This document shows, piece after piece, positions 47,497 to 57,203 of a DNA stretch of 64,000 bases. Under the pieces are notes generated by a model. That model saw only the letters and a list, made by a program, of their open reading frames with translations. It ran no database searches and was not told the DNA's origin. The DNA lies in contig CM066737.1 of assembly GCA_033961575.1 (NCBI GenBank), forward strand, positions 46,414,771 to 46,478,770, in the 5' to 3' direction. The DNA is from Aselliscus stoliczkanus. Taxonomy: Eukaryota > Chordata > Mammalia > Chiroptera > Hipposideridae. Each line of letters opens with the position of its first letter. The stretch's first letter is position 1. Both the position numbers and the translations under genes were made by a program.

Positions 47497-48062
47497 AAAA
47501 CTGAATGAATGAGCATAAGAAACAGTAACAGTCTCATAGATATAGAGGAAAAAAGGGTTGCTAGTTGGGAGGGGTGTGGGGATGAGGGAGAAGGGGAAAG
47601 GATTAGACAGCATAAATAGGTAACTACAGTATTGTCACAGGGATATGAAAGACAGTTCGAGGAATATAATGTTAAAATTTTGTGGGGTGTCAGATGGTCA
47701 CATGTTTTGTTGGGGAGACCACTTCATGGATGGAGTAGAGGCTTGATCACTGCACTGTATACCTGAAATTGATGTTGTATAATATTGTATGCCAACTGTA
47801 ATTGAATATATAGACAGTCACGGGATGCGGATTATATGGTGGAAGGGAGTCAAAGGAATTGTAATAGATAGTATGATATGGGGGGGAGGAGTGGGAGGGG
47901 AGAATTGGGGGAGGGGGTTGTCACTTTGAGGGGTAAAAAAGTATAACTAGTGCAGTGTGTTTTACACCTGAAACTAATTTTAAAAAATGTTTATTTCACA
48001 ATAAAAGAATTAAATAATAATAATCATAATAAAGCAAAACAATTTTATGCAAACAAACAAAA
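45892..48062 (+). mobile_element. 5'-truncated LINE-1 (ORF2 3' half and 3' UTR)
   Basis: Flanked by the exact 14 bp duplication AAAGAGATAGAAAA (45878-45891 and 48063-48076). It starts in the reverse-transcriptase part of ORF2 and runs to the ORF2 stop at 47496, the G-rich 3' UTR (47880-47922) and an A-rich tail. Standard 5' truncation. Confidence 0.9.
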
Positions 48063-48076
48063 AAAGAGATAGAAAA

Positions 48077-48800
48077 CATGGAAATGGAGATGAAAACATG
48101 GAAAAGGACCAGTCATAAATAAAAAATACAATAATTAAAATGAAGTATACATTACAGGAAAACAATAGTAGAGTAAATGAACAAGAAGATCAAATCAGCG
48201 ATTTAGAAGATAATGTAGCAATAAACACCTAATTGGAACATAAAGATAAAGAATTAAAAGAAAGGAAATTTTAAGGAGCTTCTGGGAGAACATCATGTGT
48301 ATCAACATTCACAGTGTAAGGGTACCAGAAGGAGAAGGGAAACAACAAGGAATTGAAAACCTATTTGAGGTAATAAATGGTGTCAAACCTCCCTAACCTG
48401 GCAAAGGAAATAGATATACACACCCAGAGAGCACAGAGAGTCCCAAAGAAGATGAACCCAAATAGGCCAACACCAAGACACATCATATTTTAATTGCCAC
48501 AGTTTAAAGACAAAGATAGAATCTTAAAAGCAGCAAGAGAAAAGCAGTTAATTACTTACAAGGGAGCTCCTCAAAGACTATCAGCTGATTTTTCAACAGA
48601 AAGTTTGTAGGCCAGAAGGGATTGGCACAAAATATTCAATGTGATAAAAAGCAAGGACCTAAAATAAAAATTACTGTACCCAGGAAAGCTATCATTTAGA
48701 ATTAAAGGACAGATAAAGAGCCTTCCAGATAAGAAAATCTAAAGAAGTTCATCAGCACCAAACCAGTACTCCAAGGAGTCTTAGAGGGCCTTCTTTAAGA
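48077..48800 (+). pseudogene. Old L1 ORF1 remnant
   Basis: Sequence with ACAATAATTAAAATGAAGTA, GGGTACCAGAAGGAGAAGGG and CACCAAGACACATCATATTT corresponds to ORF1 from the coiled coil to the C-terminal domain, with many stops. No long frame remains. Confidence 0.7.
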
Positions 48801-49082
48801 GAAAAAAAAATCAAAAATATGAATAATAAAATGGGAATAACTAGGTATCTGTCAACAATTACTTTAAATGGAAATGGATTAAATTCTCCACTCAAAAGAT
48901 AGGGGAGCTGAATGGATAAGAAAACAAGGCCCTTACATAATGCTGCTTATAAGAAACTCACTTCAAATCAAAAGACACACTGAGACTGAAAGTAAAGGGA
49001 TGGAAAATAATATTTCATAAAACTGGAAACAAACAAAGAGAAAAGCTGGATTAGTAACACTTATACCAGACAAAATAGATTT

Positions 49083-49184
49083 TTGGTTTTGAGGGCAGTG
49101 TCACTGGCCCTCATATATGGGACCCGAACCAGGGCCGCTGGCTTCCCAAGCCAGCACCTAACCATCGCGCCACTCGGCCGGCCC
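49083..49184 (-). mobile_element. tRNA-derived SINE, short form
   Basis: GGTTTTGAGGGCAGTGTCAC to GCGCCACTCGGCCGGCCCC, with duplication AAATAGATTTT on both sides. It is inverted relative to the SINE 52 bp downstream. Confidence 0.92.
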
Positions 49185-49236
49185 CAAATAGATTTTAAAA
49201 CAAAGGCTGTAACATGAGTCTACAGAGGACTTAATA

Positions 49237-49341
49237 GGGCCGGCTGAGTGGCGCAGTGGTTAAGCACTGGCTTTGGAAGCCAGCAGCTCCGGTTCGAGTC
49301 CCACATATGAGGGCCAGTGACACTGCCCTCAAAAAAAAAAA
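49237..49341 (+). mobile_element. tRNA-derived SINE, short form
   Basis: GGGCCGGCTGAGTGGCGCAG with B box GGTTCGAGTCCC, ending CTGCCCTCAAAAAAAA. The duplication is AGAGGACTTAATA on both sides. This is the best-preserved short copy. Its head looks like a tRNA, but it has no functional acceptor stem. Confidence 0.92.
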
Positions 49342-49474
49342 AAGAGGACTTAATAATCCTACTTCTGGTTATTTATCCTAACAAATCCAAAATGCTATTA
49401 TGTTGGTGGAAACGTAATTTCGGTTTTGGACACTGAATTTTAAATCATTATAACTTGGCTCAAACCCATATTTA

Positions 49475-50523
49475 TTAATCAAAATAGGAGCCATTAAAAT
49501 CAACACATTTCTGCCGATGAGAAATAAATTTGTTTATTTCTGTAGCATAAAAATTCTGAGCTTTGGGATTTGACGAACTTTTGGAAGGCATTTTCTGCAT
49601 CTTGCTGTTTGTGGAAGCGTTTTCCCTGCAAAAAGTTGCTTGAAGATGCTTGAAGAAGTGGTAGTCAGTTGGCAAGAGGTCAACTGAATATGGTGGATGA
49701 GGCAAAAAATTGTAGCCCAATTCATTCAACATTTTTACTTCTTTGTTTTTGAGGGCAGTGTCACTGGCCCTCACATGTGGGACCCGAACTGGGGCCGCTG
49801 GCTTCCCAAGCCAGTGCGCCACTCGGCTGGCCCTCATTCAACTTTTGAAGTGTTAGTTGTGTGATGTGCAGTTGGGCGTTGTAGTGGAGAATTGGGCACT
49901 TTCTGTTGAGCGCTGCCGGCTGCAGACATTGCAGTTTTCAGTGCATCTCTTCAATTTGCTGAGCATACTTCTCAGATTTAATGGTTTCCCTGGGATTCAG
50001 AAAGATGTAGTGGATCAGACCTGCAGCAGACAACCAAACAGTGACCACGACCTTTTTTTGGTGCAAGTTTGGCTTTGGGAAGTGCTTTGGAACTTCTTCT
50101 GGCTCCAACCACTGAGCTGGTCATTACTGGTTGTCACATAAAATCCACTTTTCTACACATGTCACAATTCAATCAAGAAATGGTTCGTTTTCTTGTATAA
50201 AATAAGAGAAGACAACACTTCAAATGATGATTTTTTTTTTCGGTCAGCTCATGACGCACCCACTTATCGAGCTTTTTCACCTTTCCAATTTGCCTCAAAT
50301 GCCGAATAATTGTAGAATGGGCGGTGTTGAGTTCTTTGGCAACTTCTCGCACAGTTGTAAGGGGATCAGCTTCCGATGGCTGGCCACTGCACTCCTTATC
50401 ATCTTCATTAGAAGTTCCTGTGCCAAATGCATTGTTGATGTTGTGAGTTGTCTCTGCTTCTTTATGACCCATTTTGAACTAGAATAAGAAAATTGCTCGT
50501 ATTTGCTTTTTATCAAACATCAT
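49475..50523 (-). pseudogene. Decayed Hsmar1-type mariner transposase
   Basis: Minus-strand remnants of a cut-and-paste transposase that binds the terminal repeats and inserts at TA. The N-terminal piece (50472-50173) contains the helix-turn-helix DNA-binding text (REVAKELNTAHSTIIRHLRQ). The C-terminal piece (49837-49475) contains LPHPPYSVDLLPTDYHFFKH, which includes the last catalytic aspartate region of the DDD triad, and ends KCVDFNGSYFD. A stop shortly after the ATG near 50523, several frameshifts, missing sequence before ADPLTT and a SINE at 49744 inactivate it. Confidence 0.9.
49744..49833 (-). mobile_element. tRNA-derived SINE, short form, inside the mariner
   Basis: GTTTTTGAGGGCAGTGTCAC to GCGCCACTCGGCTGGCCC. 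A small deletion removes part of the region between CAAGCCAGTG and GCGCCAC. It is flanked by CATTCAACATTTTT / CATTCAACTTTT and postdates the mariner. Confidence 0.9.
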
Positions 50524-51816
50524 TTCCATAGTCTAAATACATATAAAATAAACATCAAGTAATAAGTCATTAGCAAAAAGACAAAAAGAGAAATGTGCAT
50601 CAAAATGACGTATAACATAAACATATTTAAGAATGCATTCCAATATCAAAGGCAAATTTCAACAATGCAAAAACTGCAATTTCATTTGTACCAACCTAAT
50701 ATTTCTAAGGGACATGGTCATCCATATGTTTACTGCAGCATAATTTACATAAGCCAAAATATGAAGACAACCTCGGTGTCCCCAAATAAATGAATGGATA
50801 AAGAAGAGGTGGTACATATATACAATGGAATATCACTCAGCCATAAAAAAGAATGAAATCTTGCCTTCTGCAACAACATGGATAGACCTAGAGGATACTG
50901 TGCTGAGTGTAGTAAGTCAGACAGCAAAAGACAAATGTCATATTATTTAACTTATAAGTGGGATATAAAAAACAAAATAAACAACAAAACAGAAACAAAC
51001 TCATAGTTTCAGAAAACATTTTTATTTATTTATTTTTTTTATTATTTTTTTTATTAGTTTCAGGTGTATAACACAAGGCAACTCTTTACCCCCAAAGTAA
51101 AAACCCCCCTCCCCCAGTTTGCCACCCCACTCCCCTCTCATATCATACATATCCATCAAAACTCCCCTGACTCCCCTCCACAGTATACTCCACATCCCGT
51201 GACCATCCACATATTCAGTTGCAGTTGGCATTCAATACTATACAACATTAGCTTCAGGTGTACAGTGCAGTGATCAAGCCTCTACTCCATCCATGAAGTG
51301 GTCTCCCTAAAAGGACATGGGACAATCTGACATGACACAAAATTTTTACAACATTATTATATTCCCCGAACTGTGTTTCATATCCCTGTGGCAATATTGT
51401 AGTTGTCTATTTATGCTGTCTAATCCCTTCCCCTTCCCCCCATCCCCACCCCCCTCCCAACTAGCAACCCTCAGTTTTTCCTCTACATCTACGAGTCTGT
51501 TTACTTTGATCATTCACTCAGCTCTTCAGACTCCACACACAAGTGAGATCACATGGTACTTGTCCTTCTCCCACTGACTTATTTCTCGCAACATAATAGT
51601 CTCTTCACAACATTGTCAATTACATTCCCAGAACTGTCCCCATATCCCTGCGGCAACATTGTAGTCCCACAAACACTGTCCAAAACCTTCCCCCTCTCCC
51701 TCTTCCCCACTCCCTCCCAGCCAAAAACCATCAGTTTTTCCTTTATATCTGCTTGATACGACTTCAATCTTCTTAAATTGTCTCTCTGGGTTAGCTTGTT
51801 TACCCCTTTCTTTTGT

Positions 51817-52690
51817 TTAAAAAAGCCCTTTTAACATTTCTTGCAATGCTGGCTTGGTGGTAATGAATTCCTTAAGTTTATTCTTTTCTGAGAAGCTCTT
51901 TATTTCTCCTTCAATTTTAAGTGATAGCCATGCTGGGTAGAGCAATCTTGGTTGTAGGCCTTTACTTTGTGTCACTTTGAATATCTCCTGCCACTCCCTT
52001 CTGGCCTGCAGAGTTTCTGTAGACAAGTCAGCTGTTAGTCGAACAGGAGTTCCTTTGTATGTAACCTGCTGTCTTTCTCTTGCAGCCTCTAGGATTCTGT
52101 CTCTGTCTTTAACCTTTGCCATTTTGACTATGATGTGTCTTGGTGTGGACCTGTTTGGGTTCAGCTTGTTTGGAACCCTCTGCACTTCCTGGGCATGTAT
52201 GTTGATTTCCTTCACCAGGGTGGGGAAGTGTTCAGTCATTATTTTTGCAAATACATTCTCGACCGCTTGCTCCTTCTCTTCTCCTTCTGGTATCCCTATG
52301 ATTCAAAGGTGGTTTCGCTTCACCTTGTCCCATAGGGCTCTTAAACTATTTTCATTGTTTTTTATTCTTTGGTCTTTTTGCTGTGCCAACTGGGTGAGTT
52401 CTGCTATTTTATCTTCCAAATCGCTGATCCGCTCCTGTGCTTCATCTACTCTACTGGTGATTCCTTCGAGTGTGTTCTTCATTTCAGTTATTGTATTCTT
52501 TAGTTCTAACAGGTTGTTTTTTTATGGTTTCCCTATCCTTCTTTATGTCCTCGCTAAGTTCCTTAAACATTCTTATCATCAGTGTTCTAAACTGTGTCTC
52601 TGAAAGGTTGGATCCCTCTGTTTCATTTGGTTCCATTTCTGGAGGTTTCTTCTGATCTTTTACTTGTGACATGTTTCTTTGTTTTCCCAT
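51817..52690 (-). pseudogene. L1 ORF1, close to full length, broken in the middle
   Basis: ORF1 runs from the ATG complementary to 52688-52690 (MGKQRNMSQVKDQKKPPEM) to the stop at 51817. The N-terminal piece is open to 52484 and the C-terminal piece covers 52239-51817 (MTEHFPTLVKEINIHAQEVQ to ALQEMLKGLF). The break lies between them, in the end of the coiled coil and the start of the RNA-binding domain. The C-terminal 140 codons are uninterrupted. Confidence 0.87.
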
Positions 52691-53813
52691 TCTGGCTGTC
52701 GCTCTGGGACTGCTTTGATGTATTAGATAGATCACCAGGAGAGCCCTGGCTGGATCACGCAGGCACACAGCTCATGGCCCAACACTCCCAGGAAAATTCC
52801 CAGTCTCAGCCTGTCCCCAATCAGCCTCTCGCCGATCAGGCTGAGCAGCCCAACAACCAATCACCAGCCTGGCAACTCTGCAAGCGGAGTGTGGAGAGCG
52901 GGACCCAAGGTGGCTTGCGCACTTCTGCGTCTCAGTGAGCAGCCTGTTGGAGCCAGATCACTCCCACTAGGCGTTTCCCTGGCAACACAGCACAAGCCAA
53001 GCGGAGGGTGGGGATCCGAGGTGGCTCACGCACTCCTGGGTCTCAGTGAGCAGCCTGTTGGAGCCGGAGGGCACATGCCCTGTGTTTCCCTGGCAACGCA
53101 GTATAAGCTGGGCAGAGGTTGGGGATCCAAGGCCGCAGGCACGCGCGCGAATGCACACACGTACTTCTGCGCCAATTCCACCAGACCAATTAGGTCTCGG
53201 ACCTGATCCTTCGTGGGAGGGCCCAAGCTTGACAAAATGGCGACCTCACTACACCACTCGTGTGCAGGCCCCACACCACAGGAATAACAGTCCAAAAACC
53301 TCCAGCCTTTGCACCAATGGTACTCAGTTCAGTCCGTCCCTGCAGGCTCCCGGGTCCGGCTCACACAGCCACTCCCTCCACCAGGAACCAGGTAAGTGCT
53401 CACCAGCGAGCACGCCCGGGCACCGGCCCCACTGATCTCCAGCCGCTCTTAGCCTCACTGAGCTGAGCAAAGAGAGTCCTCACTAATTTACTGCTGGCTA
53501 TCTTAGAACTTCTCTTCCCGGCAAAGGAGCTCTGGGCTGGTGAGCTTGGTGTGCGGCCGGAGGGTCTCTCCCCCAACTGGAGAAGCCTCTCCACAGTTGG
53601 GACCTCCCTCACGGGGTTTGCCCTCTCTCGTCTCTGCCCGTCCTACCAGACCAGACGCGGCTTCCTCTTTAAGTTCTTCGTTTAGTGGTTCTGTTCCTCC
53701 AGTGTTCCGGGGACCTCCAGGGTTGAATGCCGTATAATTTGTTAGTAATTTTGTTGTGATCCTGGGAGGCAGTTAGCACAGCGTCTGTCTATTGCGCCAT
53801 TTTACCGGAAGTC
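52691..53813 (-). promoter_or_regulatory. L1 type I 5' UTR with two 111 bp monomers
   Basis: The best-preserved type I 5' UTR. The 5' end carries an ETS-like CTTCCGGT and a YY1-like AAAATGGCGC. The two monomers have anchors at 52931 and 53042 (CTCAGTGAGCAGCCTGTTGG), spaced exactly 111 bp. Each contains GTTTCCCTGGCAAC (52973-52986, 53084-53097), which resembles an RFX X-box. It is expected to have driven transcription leftward. Confidence 0.78.
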
Positions 53814-54295
53814 TCAGAAAACATTTTGATGGTTGCCATATGAGAGGGGGTTTTGGGGTGGGTGAAAAAGAAGAAGGGATTAAGAAATACAAATTAGTTT
53901 TTACACAGTAGTCATGGGGATGTAGTGTATAATAATGAGTATAGTCAATAATATTATAATAACTATGTATGGTGTCAGATGGGTACTATATTTATCAGGA
54001 TAATAGATGGGAAGGGGGTTAGGAGTGGGTGAAAAAGGTGAAGGGGTTAAGAAATACAAATTGGTAGTCATAGGGGTCTAAAGTAAAATATAGAGATCTA
54101 AAGTAAAAAAGTAAAGTATAGGTAATATAATCAATGACACAGTAATAACTATGTATAGTGCCAGGAGGGGGCTCACTTCTTAATTTATATAAATGTCTAA
54201 CTACTATGTTGTATACCTGAAACTAATATAAATTAATATTGAATATCAACTCTAATTGAAAAAAAAGGGGGGAATAAAGAAGAATAAGAGGTTCA

Positions 54296-57203
54296 GATCA
54301 CACAGAGCAACTAAGAGTTCTACACAAGGATTGCTGGAAGGTGGGCAGGCCGGGCGAGTAGGGGAAGAAGGCGGCGAGACGCCTGAGGTGCAGCCCGCAC
54401 CCGCGGCTGCTGAGTCACGGTGAGTGTTGCCCCGGCTCACTCCCTGCAGGCCCGTGGCCCACCTAGAGTTCAGCAAGAGCGTGTTGGTTTGCAGTCTGAG
54501 GCAGAGGCCTCAGGCCGGGCAAGTGCGGGAGGAGAGAGAGGAGACGACTGTGCAGAGGTACAAGCTGCACCCGTGGCTCGCCGGGTCCCCAGGAAGCAGG
54601 GTGCAGAGCCCCGCAGCGACAGGGCAAGATCAGTCCCTGCACCCTCCCGGTTCAGGGATCAGTCTCTGTGCCCACCGGGTCCCGCGGAGCACAGAAGACT
54701 GAAACCCGGGAGCAGGGGAAAACAGAGGACTCACTCGCGGAGAAGCAGCGCGCGCTGGGCGGAGATGCAGGTCCCGGAGCGACGGAGCGGGGATCGGAGC
54801 CGCGTGGAAAGGTGCGCGCAGTCCCCTGAACCCCGGCGGCAGTCCCTCCAAGAGTGCAGCAAGAGAACGGCGCGGGCGGGCACCGGCTCCAAGGCAGAAG
54901 CCTTAAACGCGGGGGCAGGGGAAACACAGGACTCGCCCGTGGAGACGCAGCGCGCCGGCCCGAGTCACAGGTCCCGGAGAGACGGAGTGGGAATCGGAGA
55001 AACGCGGCACGGTGCGCGCAGTCCCCTAAATCCCGGCAGACCGTTTGGGAGAGCAGCAGGAGATCCGCGCAGGCGTGCCGGCTCTGAGGCAGAAGCCTGA
55101 AACCCGGGAGCACGGGAAAAAGAGGACTCGCTTGGACAAGCAGTGCGCCGGGTGGAGACGCAGGTCCCCGAGAGACAGAACTGGGATCTGAGCCTCGGGG
55201 CAGGGGGCTTGCAGTCCCTTAAACCCCGACAGTCTCTTCGGGAGAGCAGCAGGAGCACCGCGGGCGCGCGCCGGCTCCAAGGCAGAAGCCTGAAACCCGG
55301 GAGCAGGGGAAAAAGAAGGCTCACTCGGACACGCAGCGCGCCGGGCAGAGACGCAGGTCCCCGAGAGACGCGGAGCGGGGATCTTGTCCACACGGTAGGG
55401 TGCGCGCAATTCCCTAAATCCCGGCAGACTCTTTGGGAGAGCAGCAGGAACTCCGCTGGAGCATAAGAGGCAAAGGCCTTAGCTTGAAACAGTGTTGGAA
55501 CTGTGGCTTTGTTTATTTTTATGTTTTTTATTTTTTTTCCCTTTTTCTACTCTTGAACAGAAAGCAAAAAAAAACAACCCAATAACTCACCCACTCCCAC
55601 AAACTTTGTCCCCCCGCCAAGACAGTCTTAAACTGACTCCTGAAGGGAGCAATAGGGGCAGACTAGGAAGATATCCTTACCTGCAGGGGGTTGAGAATTT
55701 CCACCCAGTAAAGGCAGCAGAGTGAGACTACCTACCCCGCCCCCACCTTTAGTCAAGGCTTGGGAGGCAGGGCAGGTTCATCTGCTGAGGCACTAATTAA
55801 CAGATTCTTAGCAGCAGGCTTTTGGTAGTGAGGAATTCTTTAATTCTCCACGGCTGTCAACCCAAAGGGTGCCCAGAGACACTCACTGAGCCTTTGAGGG
55901 TGCAGCCTGCCTTGGGACAGGCAAAAGCAAAAAGGCAGTGACTTTGTAAAAACCACCAATCACACGTCACAACCACACTCAAGTACAGCAAACCTGCAGG
56001 GCCAGGATCACGCTAGGCATCAGGTGGCCTACTGTTCCCACAAGACACACAGGAATTTTTGTACAGCAGACAAACTGAAGAGAGCTTGGTGGACTTTAGC
56101 CTAGACCAGCACGGGTATTTTTGGTTTGTTTGGTTTTATTCTGTTTTGTTTTCTCTTTATTGGCTGCTTATCTTGGTTGTTTTTGGTTTTTATTTCTATT
56201 TCATTCTAATCATATTGTAGTTTTTAATATAGGCATATATATATAGGTGTATATAGGTGAATATATGTCCATATATATGGGTGTGTAGACAAATATATAT
56301 ATATATATTTTCCTTTTTTCTTTTTCTTTTTCTTTCTTTTCTTTTTCTTTTTTCCCCACCCTCACTTTCTCTCTTATTTTATTCATTCTTCTCACTGCTA
56401 TACTTTTCCTCTTTTCCTTTTTTCTGCAAATTTTATGTTTTAAATTTTTCTCACTTTTTTTATTATTATTTTAGTTTATTTTTATTTTTTATTTTTTAGG
56501 TATAGCTAATTGGTTTCTCATCTTTATTCTATTTTTTATTTTAGGATATTGTATGTTATTTTGTTTCCTCTTCTGTTATTATTGAGTATGTGGTTTTTGT
56601 TTTGTTTCTGTTTGTTTTCTTCATTAGTATGATTGATATTTCTGTACAAGTTGACTGTAGTTTGATGGTTCGTTGTTTTTACTTGTGCGAGCATTTGGTT
56701 TCCTTTGGTGGCTGAGGAGGTTGTTCTTGTTGATCTGTTATGCTCTAAAATCACTCTGCAGCAGTGGGTCCAAACAAACAGACACAAGAATCATCATACC
56801 CGGAGGCCAACTTTAGATAAAACTAGAGCATTTCTGGGTTTGACATACAAGAGTCACACCCAAAAAGAAGTTACTACAGGTACTAAGACCCATAGGGTCC
56901 AAGTTTCATCAGAGGGGTCAATCCTCTCACAGCAGCTCATAAACTGCAGAAGCTGCTGATCCTCACAGCTAATCAATCTGGGAGTCAATCCCACCTACTG
57001 ACAAACCAAAAGTAATCAAAACTAAAACTTCAACAAGTGAGGACGCACGACACAAGGAACACCTCAGATACAAGCACAGGAGAATAGGGAGACTGAGTAA
57101 TTCAAATATAAAGGACACACACCATATAAGTTTACCCAGAAAAGACTGAGAAATCTGGGGGATCTATCTGTTATATTGAAGTAAACACAAAGAGTAAGCC
57201 AGA
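54296..57203 (+). promoter_or_regulatory. L1 type II 5' UTR, CpG-rich promoter region
   Basis: A 2.9 kb 5' UTR, about three times the human L1 length. 54340-55470 is strongly CpG-rich, a CpG-island-like block in AT-rich surroundings. 55470-57203 is not tandem, with a pyrimidine-rich stretch at about 56310-56560. It shares no obvious similarity with the type I 5' UTR of the other L1s here, although the ORF1 proteins are clearly related. Promoter function is inferred from position. Confidence 0.8.
54701..55470 (+). repeat. Four tandem ~195 bp monomers in the L1 5' UTR
   Basis: The anchor TGAAACCCGGGAGCAGGGG (or a variant) recurs at 54701, 54903, 55098 and 55291, giving spacings of 202, 195 and 193 bp. 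Each unit also contains GCGCGCAGTCCC and GAGACGCAGGTCCC-like blocks. The last unit is incomplete. A partial unit may precede 54701. Confidence 0.85.

Larger units (their letters stand above)
49398..50699 (-). mobile_element. Hsmar1-like mariner DNA transposon (1,302 bp incl. SINE)
   Basis: Terminal inverted repeats TTATGTTGGTGGAAACGTAA (left) and, read inward from the right end, TTAGGTTGGTACAAATGAAA lie between TA duplications (49396-49397 and 50700-50701). The minus strand carries a decayed mariner transposase (50523-49475). The ends and the transposase text closely resemble the Hsmar1/SETMAR-type mariner. A 90 bp SINE sits inside at 49744-49833. The element lies in the old L1, which reads through at the TA. 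Confidence 0.92.
51023..53813 (-). mobile_element. Rearranged LINE-1 with type I 5' UTR, lacking ORF2 endonuclease and reverse transcriptase
   Basis: The duplication TCAGAAAACATTTT (51009-51022 and 53814-53827) frames it. From right to left: 5' UTR starting GACTTCCGGTAAAATGGCGC (53813-52691), ORF1 (52690-51817), then a ~30 bp trace of ORF2 endonuclease (~51745-51780). A second partial 3' UTR follows (51595-51745), then the last codons of ORF2 and the standard 3' UTR to a T-rich end at 51023. It shares both internal junctions with the L1 at 41936-45203 but has also lost the endonuclease region. It is inserted in the old L1 3' UTR. Confidence 0.9.
45862..54275 (+). mobile_element. Old LINE-1, plus strand, broken up by five later insertions
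   Basis: Its pieces are 45862-45891, 48063-49082, 49185-49236, 49342-49397, 50700-51022 and 53814-54275. Read together they give ORF1 (48077-48800), the ORF2 endonuclease start, an internal deletion near 49218, the ORF2 C-terminus (50701-51000) and a 3' UTR ending in an A-rich tail. The insertions are an L1 (45892), SINEs (49083 and 49237), an Hsmar1-like mariner (49398) and a minus-strand L1 (51023). Each removal restores old L1 sequence across the target-site duplication. Confidence 0.82.

Noticed and set aside
49237..49341. Possible tRNA gene
   Set aside because: A and B boxes and an anticodon-like stem are present, but the acceptor stem does not pair and an A tail and target-site duplication follow. 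It is a tRNA-derived SINE.
54419..54450. Splice-donor and acceptor-like signals (ACGGTGAGT and CTCCCTGCAG) in the L1 5' UTR
   Set aside because: Only about 30 bp apart, too short for a mammalian intron. Single splice-like motifs are common in GC-rich sequence.
54420..55100. 226-codon plus-strand frame in the full-length L1 5' UTR
   Set aside because: It runs through CpG-rich tandem monomers with few stop codons in any frame. Overlapping open frames exist on the other strand (54652-55113, 54965-55393). No domain is recognisable, so it is more likely compositional.
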